Source: a virus. From it: a DNA stretch of 21,474 nt. Each line of letters opens with the position of its first letter. Position 1 is the first letter of the stretch. Made by a program: the position numbers and the translations under genes. Below are positions 1-7,143 of this stretch, piece by piece. The stretch lies in the IMG/VR virus record IMGVR_UViG_3300043429_000237, positions 1 to 21,474 of that record. One strand, given 5' to 3'. Below the pieces are notes generated by a model. It saw only the letters and a program-made list of their open reading frames with translations. It was not told where the DNA came from and made no database searches.

Positions 1-1
1 C

Positions 2-1186
2 CATCGCCGCGCTGGAAAGACGGTTGCCACGATTGCGGACCTGATCGACGCGCTGCTGAGGTGCGACAAGCCTAACCCGCGTGGAGCCTATGTCGCTCCT
101 ACGTTCGTTCAAGCCAAAGACGTTGCATGGGAATATGCCAAGCGGTTCTCTGGTGCCATTCCAGGTGTGACGTTCAATGAGAGCGAACTGCGGATTGATT
201 ATCCGAACGGAGCGCGGCTGAGGCTTTACGGAGCCGAGAATTATGACCGGATGCGCGGCTTGTATCTGGATTATCTGGTTCTGGACGAATACGCGGACAT
301 GAACCCGGCTGCGTGGCCGGAGGTGCTGCGCCCGGCGCTGGCGGACCGGAAAGGTCAGTGCGTCTTCATCGGGACACCGAAAGGTCGCAACGCATTCTAT
401 GAGATATGCGAACACGCCAAAGGCTCGCCAGATTGGTTCTATGACCGGATGAGGGCAAGCGAGACGGGCATCGTTGACGCGGACGAGCTGGCAGACGCTC
501 GCGCTACGATGACCAAAGAGCAATACGCCACGGAGTTCGAGTGCAGCTTCGATAGCGCGGTGGTCGGGTCTTACTACGGTGGCGAGATTGAGCAGGCTTA
601 TGAAGAGCGCCGCGTTGGCAATGTGCCTCATGATCCTGCCCTACCCGTTACGACGTATTGGGACTTGGGGCTTGATGACGCGACGGCTGTTTGGTTCGTC
701 CAGACGCTAGGCAAGGAAATACGGGTCATTGAGGCGCAAGAGTGGACGCAGACGCCACTAACCCAGATTGCCAGCGAGGTGGCCGGTCGGCCCTACACCT
801 ACGCCGATCATGTCTTTCCTCATGACGTGCGGGTCCGAGAGATGACCACGGGCCGGAGCCGTGAGGAGGTCATGCGCAACATTTTGGGCAGGCTGTCGAT
901 TGCGCCCATGCTGGATATTGAGGACGGCATCAACGCGCTGCGGACACTGTTCACGCGGTTATGGTTTGATCAGACGAAATGCGCGGGCCTGGTCGAGGCG
1001 CTTAAGAACTACCGAAAGAAGTGGGACGATAAGCGCAAGGTGTTTGAAAACCGGCCTTACCACGACTGGTCAAGCCACTTGGCGGATGCGGGTCGGATGC
1101 TCGCTGTTAGCTATCGTGAGGTGGTGCAGCAGGACCGTGACCGATACAGCAAAAAGCGTTCTGGCCGGTCGAGTTGGGCTGCGTGA
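2..1186 (+). CDS. terL: Phage terminase large subunit (5' truncated by window edge)
   Basis: This is the ATPase and nuclease that drives DNA into the prohead through the portal and cuts the concatemer. The frame is open from base 2, so the gene begins outside the window and 394 residues are visible. The first visible residues, HRRAGKT, are the terminase-type Walker A. YLVLDE at visible residues 91-96 is Walker B with its catalytic Glu, and FIGTPKG at 122-128 is the usual coupling motif. The C-terminal RNase H-like nuclease starts with WDLGLDDATAV (220-230). Likely metal-binding acids are D221, D275 in FPHDVR and D362 in HLADAGR. The GTG at 167 is an internal codon, not the start, because Walker A lies upstream of it. 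Only the N-terminal tip is missing, judging by usual family layout. A small terminase gene would be expected further left. Confidence 0.95.
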   Translation, partial: HRRAGKTVATIADLIDALLRCDKPNPRGAYVAPTFVQAKDVAWEYAKRFSGAIPGVTFNESELRIDYPNGARLRLYGAENYDRMRGLYLDYLVLDEYADMNPAAWPEVLRPALADRKGQCVFIGTPKGRNAFYEICEHAKGSPDWFYDRMRASETGIVDADELADARATMTKEQYATEFECSFDSAVVGSYYGGEIEQAYEERRVGNVPHDPALPVTTYWDLGLDDATAVWFVQTLGKEIRVIEAQEWTQTPLTQIASEVAGRPYTYADHVFPHDVRVREMTTGRSREEVMRNILGRLSIAPMLDIEDGINALRTLFTRLWFDQTKCAGLVEALKNYRKKWDDKRKVFENRPYHDWSSHLADAGRMLAVSYREVVQQDRDRYSKKRSGRSSWAA

Positions 1187-1235
1187 CTTTGGCGAAATGT
1201 TGCGTTACCCTAGATGAAACGTGCGCGAGGACGGC

Positions 1236-1331
1236 ATGAACCGCGAGATTTTGGCCATTGCCATTGCCCGGCTAGAGGCTGCGGGGAACGTATTGGCCGC
1301 AAGGATGCTGAGAGGTCTGCTGAATGGTTGA
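1236..1331 (+). CDS. Possible 31-aa protein between terminase and the next gene
   Basis: A very short ORF starts at ATG 1236 with GAGG at 1227-1230 at usable spacing. It encodes a mostly helical Ala/Leu-rich peptide beginning MNREILAIAIARLEAAG. Its TGA (1329-1331) lies 8 bases inside the following gene, which is the same overlap length as two other junctions in this operon. The tight coupling and the lack of another gene in 1187-1323 favour real translation. The size makes coding status uncertain, and I do not recognise a family. A second overlapping frame from ATG 1214 lacks a ribosome-binding site and looks less likely. Confidence 0.4.
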   Translation: MNREILAIAIARLEAAGNVLAARMLRGLLNG

Positions 1332-1944
1332 TGTTGTGAAGCGCAAGCCGGGCCGTCCGGCCAAGCCGCGTCCCGTTGAATCTGTGGAGGCTCATGTTGA
1401 CCCGATCAATGAAGTCGAGAGCGGTGCGGACGGCGATGCGGACGATGGTGACGCGGAGAGTGTGGCCGTCGTCTTCGGGGATGCTGTCGGACTTGATAGC
1501 GATGGGGTGGCTGAGGCTGACCCCCTTTCCCCGCGAGAAATAGAGGAAGCCAAGAATGTTCCGGCTTTACCTGATATTGGCGCATCGCTGCAAAAGCCTG
1601 AGCCGGTGCCGGTGCTGACACCTAAGCAAGTGGTCGCTCTTGATCTGGACTTTGACGGTGAGGCGGGCGGTTCGCGTCCGGTCGCCGGTCTGAGCGAGTT
1701 GCAGCGTGATGCGTTCGCCCATGATGCGATTGACGCATATGAGGGGCAAATCGAGGTCAAGCGCGTGGACGGGTTTAACCGCGTCTGGACGTTCCGCCAT
1801 GAGATTGTGAAGAGCCAGGATCATATGCTGGTCGAGTGCCGCCGTGGCCCGACCGTGGCTCAACGGCTGATTTCGTCTGCGCTGTTCACCAAGGGGCAAG
1901 CGATGGTGGCGATTGAGAGTGCGGATGCGGAGACTTCCCGTTGA
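1324..1944 (+). CDS. Hypothetical phage protein with basic N-terminus and acidic linker
   Basis: I do not recognise this 206-residue protein. It opens with a basic Pro-rich patch, KRKPGRPAKPRP, that looks like an AT-hook (GRP core). A long acidic low-complexity stretch of Asp, Glu and Ala follows (about residues 24-75). The C-terminal half, about residues 118-206, is ordinary globular sequence with aromatic and charged residues. The start ATG is preceded by GAGAGG at about 1310-1315. The gene overlaps the 31-aa ORF before it by 8 bases and the next gene by 4. It sits between terminase and portal, where phages often carry small accessory or packaging-related genes. The DNA-binding idea rests only on the short N-terminal motif. 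Confidence 0.75.
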   Translation: MVDVVKRKPGRPAKPRPVESVEAHVDPINEVESGADGDADDGDAESVAVVFGDAVGLDSDGVAEADPLSPREIEEAKNVPALPDIGASLQKPEPVPVLTPKQVVALDLDFDGEAGGSRPVAGLSELQRDAFAHDAIDAYEGQIEVKRVDGFNRVWTFRHEIVKSQDHMLVECRRGPTVAQRLISSALFTKGQAMVAIESADAETSR

Positions 1945-2258
1945 CCGTCAAAGCCAGCCAGATTGCAGCCGGACTGAAAGCCAAGGGCTACGCGGTCCAA
2001 TGGGCGCAAGAGACGCCTGATCAAATCGTGGTGTCGATTGATTTCATCCAGAACCCAGAACTGCCGTGGCTTCGCGCGTTTCATCTGGACGCGGCGGGGT
2101 CGGACGTGGGGACGTTCGTGGCTGAGATTGAGGCGTGGAAAGAGGATGTGCGAAAGCATCTGTCCTTTGGCGTCGCCTCGCCCGTCGTGCAGCAGGTCAT
2201 TGCCCATTACGGCATCAAGCGGACTAAACAGGCCATAAAGGCGATTGAGCATGTCTGA
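1941..2258 (+). CDS. Hypothetical 105-aa protein with TTG start
   Basis: This is a small protein with no family I can name. The likely start is a TTG fused to the previous stop (TTGA at 1941-1944), with GGAG about eight bases upstream at 1929-1932. No ATG lies near the start of the open frame. The sequence reads as a compact domain: an N-terminal helix (SQIAAGLKAKGY), a beta-rich centre with Trp residues, and a basic C-terminal helix (YGIKRTKQAIKAIEHV). Its end overlaps the HNH gene by 8 bases in the string ATGTCTGA. It is probably co-translated with its neighbours. Function is unknown. Confidence 0.7.
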   Translation: MTVKASQIAAGLKAKGYAVQWAQETPDQIVVSIDFIQNPELPWLRAFHLDAAGSDVGTFVAEIEAWKEDVRKHLSFGVASPVVQQVIAHYGIKRTKQAIKAIEHV

Positions 2259-2733
2259 CGAAGGCCCGAACTTTGAAGGTCCGGACGACCTGCTGGCCAA
2301 GCTGACGGATTCGGTCGAGTACGACACCGTGTCCGGGTGTTGGCTTTGGGCTGGCACTGTTAGCAAAGGCGGATACGGCAGCGTTCGTCGGAGCGGCAAG
2401 TCGTGGCTTGCGCACCGCTTGGCATGGGCAGCGGTCAACGGCCCGATCACAAACGGCCTTCATGTCTGCCACCGCTGCGATACGCCCGCTTGCATCAATC
2501 CCGCCCATCTCTTCCTCGGGACGGCTAAGGACAACATGGCGGACCGCAAGGCCAAGGGTCGGTGCGCGTCTCATGTTGGCGCGCTCAACGGACGTGCGCG
2601 GCTGAATGAGGACGCGGTTCGGGCTATCCGTTGCAGCGACTTGCCGTTTACGGAGTTGGCGCGGCAATATGGCGTTACGCCTGAGGCGGTAGGGTATGCC
2701 GCTCGCGGCCAGACTTGGGGACACGTTACATGA
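2251..2733 (+). CDS. Free-standing HNH endonuclease (HNH_3-like, possible homing nuclease)
   Basis: This is a probable DNA-nicking or cutting enzyme of the HNH family, often mobile in phages. From ATG 2251 the protein has 160 residues. The core runs from about residue 55 (HRLAWAAVNGPI) through HVCHRCDTPACINPAHLFLG at 71-90. His74, Asn83 and His86 are the likely active-site residues, and Cys73, Cys76 and Cys81 are possible metal ligands. The C-terminal part (about 118-160) looks like a small helix-turn-helix (FTELARQYGVTPEAVGY), common in homing HNH enzymes for target binding. An in-frame TTG six bases upstream is possible, but ATG fits the AAAGG at 2237-2241 better. Its first ~18 residues strongly resemble those of the portal that follows it; see the findings. 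The portal ATG overlaps its stop (ATGA). Confidence 0.88.
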   Translation: MSDEGPNFEGPDDLLAKLTDSVEYDTVSGCWLWAGTVSKGGYGSVRRSGKSWLAHRLAWAAVNGPITNGLHVCHRCDTPACINPAHLFLGTAKDNMADRKAKGRCASHVGALNGRARLNEDAVRAIRCSDLPFTELARQYGVTPEAVGYAARGQTWGHVT

Positions 2734-4643
2734 CCGACAACGAGGGTCCGCAGTTTGACGGCGATTCCGACAAACTTCTGGCAAAGCTAGAGGGGTGGCG
2801 GAGGGACGCTGATCAGCATTGGAGCACGTGGAAACAAGAGGCTAGGGAAGATTTTGACTTTGTGGCCGGTCGCCAATGGGCGCAGGAAGCCATTGCGGAG
2901 ATGGAGGAACAGAACCGCATTCCGGTGACGTTCAACCGCGTTGAGCCGACGATTGACGCCGTGTCTGGCGCTGAAATCATGGGCCGTCAGGAGGTGACTT
3001 ATCTGCCTCGCACGGTGAATGACACCGGCGTTACGGACGTGCTGTCGCAAGGCGCTCAATGGCTGCGCCAATCGTGCGACGCTGAGGATGAGGAATCGGA
3101 ATCGTGCCGGGATACGCTGATCTGCGGCATTGGCGCGACTGAAACCCGCGTTAGCTACGATGAAGAACCGGACGGGCAAATCATCATTGAGCGGTGCGAC
3201 CCGCTACAGTTCTCGGTCGATCCGTCGTCTCGCAAGGCCAACTTTGCCGATGCGCGGTATGTCGTCCGTGAAATCCCCATGTCGAGGGAGCAAGCGGAGG
3301 AAGAGTTCGGCGATCTGGACTTTGACCTTGTGGATTCGACCACGCAGCGCCAGCCGACTGTCGTTGACCCACAAGTCCGTTACAAGAACGGTGAGAGCGA
3401 CCAAGGCAACCCGAACGAGGTCCAGGTTTGCGAGTATCAGTGGTTTGACACTTACCATGTGAACCGCATTCAGAACCCGATGACGGGTGAAGAGGCTGAG
3501 GTTGACGATGAAACGCTAGAAGCCGCGATGGCGGAAATGCCCGGCGTTGAGCTTAACCCCGTCCGGCAGAAGCGTCGTCGGTATTGGAAAGCGTTTGTGG
3601 TGGCCGGTGAGGTTCACGACAAGACGGAGATTGAGGCGGGTAAGTTCACCTATACGTTCATCACCGGCAAGCGTGACCGAAACAAGGGGACGTATTACGG
3701 CCTTGTCCGACCGATGAAAGACCCGCAACGGTTCGCTAACAAGTTCTTTTCGTCCATGCTGGAACAGTTCATCAAGGGCGCTAAAGGCGGCGTGATGGCT
3801 GAGGAAGGCGCGGTTGCGGACCAGCGCCAATTCGAGAACAGTTGGGCACAGACGGACGCGATTACATGGGTGCCGAACGGCTCGCTTAGCCAGAACCGCA
3901 TTCAGGAGAAGCCTAATCAGCCAATCAGCCCGGCGCTTCCCCCGATGCTGGAGTTTTCCGTCGCGTCGATCCGCGACGTTACGGGCGTGAACCTAGAGCT
4001 TCTGGGCATGGCGGACCGGCAGCAGCCGGGAGTGCTGGAGCATCAGCGCAAACAGGCGGCTTACGGCATTCTGTCCGCGTTCTTTAACGCGTTCAGGCGG
4101 TATCGGAAGATACAAGGCCGACTGATGCTCAAGATGATGCAACTGTATCTCCCGCCTGACCAGCTTGTGCGGATTGTGGGGGATGATGGTGAGGCCAAAT
4201 ACGTCCCGCTCGCGCTGTCGCAAGAGGTGCAGGAGTATGACGTGGTGGTTGATGAGGCTCCGTCGTCTCCGAACCAGAAAGAGCGCGTGTTCGCTATCCT
4301 CACGCAGTTCCAAGGGATGTTCGGAGAGGCGTCGCCAGAGATTATTGCGGAGATTGTCCGCTATAGCCCGCTGCCTGCCGCGCTGAGCGAGAAGATTGTG
4401 AAGAGCCTGATGACCCCTCCCCCGCCCGACCCTGCGGCTGAAAAGGCTGCTGCGCTCGGCATGGCCCAGATGGAGCAATCCGTCCGCAAGACGGCGAGCG
4501 AGGCGACGAAGAACGAGGCTCAGGCGCAACAGAGCGACGCTGAGGCGGCGAGAGACTTGACGGAGGCCATGCGGAACGATGCAGAGGCTTCCCTGATGCA
4601 AACCGTGACCAATCTTTCAGGAGGGATGAACCCCAATGTCTGA
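2730..4643 (+). CDS. P22-type portal protein
   Basis: This protein should form the ring at the packaging vertex through which DNA enters and leaves. It has 637 residues, close to the roughly 700 typical of P22-type portals. Supporting stretches are the N-terminal WKQEAREDFDFVAGRQW (34-50), the VEPTIDAVSG segment of the clip and wing region, and the basic RQKRRRYWKAFVVAGEV block. The last is followed by GTYYGLVRPMKDPQRFANKF, which matches the equivalent P22 portal region in pattern. The last ~80 residues are Ala/Gln/Glu-rich helix, like the barrel of P22 portal. ATG 2730 is chosen because GGGG precedes it at 2717-2720 and it forms an ATGA overlap with the HNH stop. An upstream TTG at 2715 is less likely. 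It overlaps the scaffold gene by 8 bases. Confidence 0.92.
   Translation: MTDNEGPQFDGDSDKLLAKLEGWRRDADQHWSTWKQEAREDFDFVAGRQWAQEAIAEMEEQNRIPVTFNRVEPTIDAVSGAEIMGRQEVTYLPRTVNDTGVTDVLSQGAQWLRQSCDAEDEESESCRDTLICGIGATETRVSYDEEPDGQIIIERCDPLQFSVDPSSRKANFADARYVVREIPMSREQAEEEFGDLDFDLVDSTTQRQPTVVDPQVRYKNGESDQGNPNEVQVCEYQWFDTYHVNRIQNPMTGEEAEVDDETLEAAMAEMPGVELNPVRQKRRRYWKAFVVAGEVHDKTEIEAGKFTYTFITGKRDRNKGTYYGLVRPMKDPQRFANKFFSSMLEQFIKGAKGGVMAEEGAVADQRQFENSWAQTDAITWVPNGSLSQNRIQEKPNQPISPALPPMLEFSVASIRDVTGVNLELLGMADRQQPGVLEHQRKQAAYGILSAFFNAFRRYRKIQGRLMLKMMQLYLPPDQLVRIVGDDGEAKYVPLALSQEVQEYDVVVDEAPSSPNQKERVFAILTQFQGMFGEASPEIIAEIVRYSPLPAALSEKIVKSLMTPPPPDPAAEKAAALGMAQMEQSVRKTASEATKNEAQAQQSDAEAARDLTEAMRNDAEASLMQTVTNLSGGMNPNV
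4618..4625 (+). promoter_or_regulatory. Strong Shine-Dalgarno site for the scaffold gene
   Basis: CAGGAGGG at the 3' end of the portal gene is the closest match to the anti-SD sequence I noticed in the window. It lies ten bases before ATG 4636. This supports that start and suggests high translation, as expected for a scaffold made in excess over the portal. Confidence 0.7.
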
Positions 4644-5535
4644 CGTTTCCTACGAAGAGCAAAGCGACGACGGTTTTGAGGCGGAGATGGACGAAGCCCG
4701 TCAGGCTCAAGAGCAAGACGATGCCGGAGGCGATGAAGGCGAGGCAGATGATGCGCCCGCTGAAAAGCCTGCCGTCTCCAAGGACGTGGAGAAGCTTGAG
4801 CGCGTAGCCGCTGACAAGTCTCGCATGGCCCATGCGGAGCGTCGCCAACGCCAGGCTGCTGAGGCTCGTGCGGAGGCGCTTGAGGCGCGGCTGGCGGCTC
4901 TTGAAGGCCGTGGCCGTGGCAATGATGACGTTGACCTGTCGGCCATTCCCGATGTGGAAACGGACCCTATCGGCAACATTGAGGCCCTGCGGAAGATTGC
5001 GCTCAAACTGACGCAGCGCGAGCAAGAGACACAACGGGCGACGCAGGCCCAGACCGCACAACAGCGCCAGTTCCAGCAAATCAATGCGCGGATGCAGGAG
5101 TATGAGGCGGATTTCATCGAGACAAACCCCGATTACAACGATGCAGCCAAGCATTTCCGTGAGGCCCGCATTTTGGAGCTTCAAGAGCAGGGTTATGACG
5201 GCGATGAACTGACTGCGGCCCTGACTACCGAACTGGTCGGGCTTGTGGCGCGGTCGCTTCAATCCGGCAAAGACCCTGCGGAAGTCGTTTACAAACTGGC
5301 AAAAAATCGCGGCTTTAGCGGCGTTGCGGGAAAGTCTAACCCGGCACAGGTTGACAAACTTGGAAAAAGGTTGGAAACGATTGACCGAGGCCAGAAGGCT
5401 TCACGCTCCCTCAGCGGAATGAGCGGCAAGATGGGCGACGGTGAGTTGTCTGCGGAGTCGGTCACGAGGCTTGAAGGGGCGGCGTTCGATGCGGCGTTTG
5501 CCAAGTTGCGTTCGCAGCAGCGTCGGGCGGGATAG
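4636..5535 (+). CDS. Putative capsid scaffolding protein
   Basis: This is likely the internal scaffold on which the major capsid protein assembles. The call rests on position between portal and capsid genes and on composition, not on a specific motif. The 299-residue protein starts with a strongly acidic segment (about 1-45). A long charged Ala/Arg/Glu/Gln helix likely to form a coiled coil follows (about 50-95), then a second Gln-rich helix (about 120-160). A more compact part near 160-240 contains ETNPDYNDAAKHF, a pattern common in phage scaffold and capsid-associated proteins. The end is basic (RSQQRRAG), which is usual for scaffold tails that bind coat protein. It starts inside the portal gene (ATGTCTGA overlap) and is followed by 109 non-coding bases before the capsid gene. 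Confidence 0.72.
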   Translation: MSDVSYEEQSDDGFEAEMDEARQAQEQDDAGGDEGEADDAPAEKPAVSKDVEKLERVAADKSRMAHAERRQRQAAEARAEALEARLAALEGRGRGNDDVDLSAIPDVETDPIGNIEALRKIALKLTQREQETQRATQAQTAQQRQFQQINARMQEYEADFIETNPDYNDAAKHFREARILELQEQGYDGDELTAALTTELVGLVARSLQSGKDPAEVVYKLAKNRGFSGVAGKSNPAQVDKLGKRLETIDRGQKASRSLSGMSGKMGDGELSAESVTRLEGAAFDAAFAKLRSQQRRAG

Positions 5536-5644
5536 TCGGGCGGTTCACGGGACGAACCAAACCCACGGCGGGTGAGGATGCCGTTCGGATGTTGGCACGG
5601 TAGCCCAACGCGAGAACGACCCCTCATTCACTGTGGAGGCCCAA
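5536..5644 (+). promoter_or_regulatory. Leader of the major capsid gene with Shine-Dalgarno site
   Basis: This 109-base gap is one of only two gaps over 100 bases between confident genes. The capsid SD is GTGGAGG at 5633-5639, five bases before ATG 5645. That makes ATG the start and leaves the in-frame GTG at 5633 as part of the SD. Two weak inverted repeats occur upstream (GGTTC/GAACC and GTTGG/CCAAC). No convincing sigma-70 promoter or U-tract terminator is visible. It may be an mRNA leader that boosts capsid translation. Confidence 0.5.
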
Positions 5645-6694
5645 ATGGCCCTGACTTCATACGGCGTGAACGCTCCCGAGGCTGTAAAGCTTTGGTCCAA
5701 GGCGCTGATGCGCGAAGCCCTCAAGGCAACGTGGATCGGCAAGTTCATTGGTGACAGCTCTGACAGCCTGATCCAGCAAAAAGACGATTTCAAAAAGTCG
5801 GCGGGCGACCGTCTGACCATGACCCTGCGGATGCAGTTGACCGGCGATGGTGTGCTGGGCGACGGCACTCTTGAGGGCAACGAAGAGCGTCTGACCACTT
5901 ACACCGACAACCTGCTGATTGATCAGCTTCGCCACGCGGTTCGTTCCGCTGGCAAGATGACTGAGCAACGCATTCCTTGGAGCATCCGCGAGGAAGCCAA
6001 GGACGGGCTGGTTGATTGGTGGGCCGGTCGCATGGACACCGCCTTCTTCAACCAACTGTGCGGCTACACCGTGCAGACCGACCTTCGCTATACCGGCAAC
6101 AACGCCGTTCTGGCTCCGACCACGGTTATTCGCCCGAACGCTCGCGCCAACGACCAATCGCTGACCACTGGCGACGAGTTCACCCTGCAACTGATCGATG
6201 CGGCTGTCGCCGCTGCAAAACTGGCCACTCCGGTTATTCGTCCGCTCAAGATGAACGGCGAGGATCGGTACGTGATGTTCCTGCATACCAACCAGGTCAC
6301 GCAACTGCGGACCAACACTTCGGCTGGTCAGTGGCTTGACATCCAGAAGGCGGCAACGACCGGCGACGGTTCGCGCAGCAACCCGATCTTCACGGGCGCC
6401 CTGGGCATGTATAACGGCGTCATCCTGCATGAATCGACCCGCATCACTCCGGGGGTCAACTCGTCCACGGGTGCGTCGGTCGCCAACACCCGCCGTGCCG
6501 TTCTGGCTGGCGCTCAAGCCGTTGTTCTCGGCTTTGGCGGTGGTCAGGATTACGGTTCGTGGGACTGGAACGAAGAACTGTTCGACTACGGCAACCAACT
6601 GGGTGTCGAGGCGGGCTGCATCTTCGGCCTGAAAGCGGTTCGCTACAACTCTGCTGATTTCTCGAAAATCGGCGTTCACACCTATACCGCTTAA
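5645..6694 (+). CDS. Major capsid protein, N4-gp56 family
   Basis: This is the shell-forming coat protein. The 349-residue sequence matches the N4-gp56 family pattern from its start (MALTSYGVNAPEAVKLWSK) through several hallmark blocks. These are MQLTGDGVLGDGTLEGNEE (about 63-81), the nearby LLIDQLRHAVRSAGKM, and WWAGRMDTAFFNQLCGY. The motif MFLHTNQVTQL and the C-terminal FGLKAVRYNSADFSKIGV also fit. Length is in the normal range of the family. It has a good SD (GTGGAGG) and ends with TAA; the neighbouring decoration gene also ends with TAA, whereas most others use TGA. This fits high expression. Family members occur in N4-like and other podoviruses, and here the protein is paired with a P22-type portal. 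Confidence 0.93.
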   Translation: MALTSYGVNAPEAVKLWSKALMREALKATWIGKFIGDSSDSLIQQKDDFKKSAGDRLTMTLRMQLTGDGVLGDGTLEGNEERLTTYTDNLLIDQLRHAVRSAGKMTEQRIPWSIREEAKDGLVDWWAGRMDTAFFNQLCGYTVQTDLRYTGNNAVLAPTTVIRPNARANDQSLTTGDEFTLQLIDAAVAAAKLATPVIRPLKMNGEDRYVMFLHTNQVTQLRTNTSAGQWLDIQKAATTGDGSRSNPIFTGALGMYNGVILHESTRITPGVNSSTGASVANTRRAVLAGAQAVVLGFGGGQDYGSWDWNEELFDYGNQLGVEAGCIFGLKAVRYNSADFSKIGVHTYTA

Positions 6695-6705
6695 GGAGTG
6701 GGATA

Positions 6706-7104
6706 ATGGCTGTTACCGCACGTCAAAACGCTACGCAGGAAATCCACTACATCCGCGCCAATGTCGCCTTTAACTCGGTGGCATCTGGCACGTCGGTGTC
6801 GCTGGGCGCTGCGCTTCCTGCCGGTGCCGTGGTGCTTTTCACCTCGGTTGGCATTCAAACCGTCTTCAACGCTGGCACCACCAACGTTCTCATTGTCGGC
6901 ACTGGTTCCGATGATGACGCGCTGGTTGCTGCTGGTGGTGCAGATGAAACCGCTGTCGGTGTTACCAACGTGGTTCCTGCCACGCTCGGCGGCATCATGT
7001 CGGCTTCGGCTGACACCGAACTGTTCTGGAAATACACCCAGAGCGGCACGGCTGCGACCACGGGTGCCGCCACGATTGTCGTGGCTTACGTCCCGAACGC
7101 CTAA
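6706..7104 (+). CDS. Putative capsid decoration or head-associated protein
   Basis: A 132-residue protein lies directly after the capsid gene. It is rich in Ala, Gly, Thr and Val and poor in charged residues, and looks all-beta. Characteristic stretches are LPAGAVVLFTSVGIQTVFNA, then NVLIVGTGSDDDA, and the C-terminal IVVAYVPNA. Proteins of this type and position are common in phage head modules and are thought to decorate or stabilise the shell. That role is inferred here from position and composition. AAGGAG about seven bases before ATG gives a strong ribosome-binding site, and the stop is TAA. The next gene is separated by a stem-loop. Confidence 0.65.
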   Translation: MAVTARQNATQEIHYIRANVAFNSVASGTSVSLGAALPAGAVVLFTSVGIQTVFNAGTTNVLIVGTGSDDDALVAAGGADETAVGVTNVVPATLGGIMSASADTELFWKYTQSGTAATTGAATIVVAYVPNA

Positions 7105-7110
7105 GGAAAA

Positions 7111-7134
7111 GGAGCGGGTGTAAAAGCCCGCTCC
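7111..7134 (+). promoter_or_regulatory. Perfect 8-bp stem-loop between decoration and adaptor genes
   Basis: GGAGCGGG (7111-7118) pairs perfectly with CCCGCTCC (7127-7134) around an 8-base loop. No U-tract follows, so it is not a standard intrinsic terminator. AAGGA (7103-7107) lies just before the stem and ATG 7144 is nine bases after it. Folding would bring that SD-like site close to the start codon, as described for T4 gene 38. It could instead slow transcription or protect the 3' end of the abundant capsid messages. Confidence 0.65.
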
Positions 7135-7143
7135 GACCCCTGA

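Noticed and set aside
861-1217. Overlapping plus-strand frame inside terminase
   Set aside because: It lies in a second frame of the terminase nuclease domain and has Arg/Trp/Cys-rich shadow composition and no domain.
1330-1375. AT-hook-like KRKPGRPAKPRP as proof of a DNA-binding regulator
   Set aside because: The motif is short and occurs in low-complexity sequence. It is noted in the gene entry but does not support a functional call.
5536-5644. Promoter for the capsid gene
   Set aside because: TTGGCA is present, but no acceptable -10 element lies 16-18 bases downstream. Only the SD is supported.
7111-7134. Stem-loop as a classic rho-independent terminator
   Set aside because: The stem is good but no run of T follows; the next bases are GACCCCTGA and then a start codon. 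It is kept as a structural or regulatory element only.
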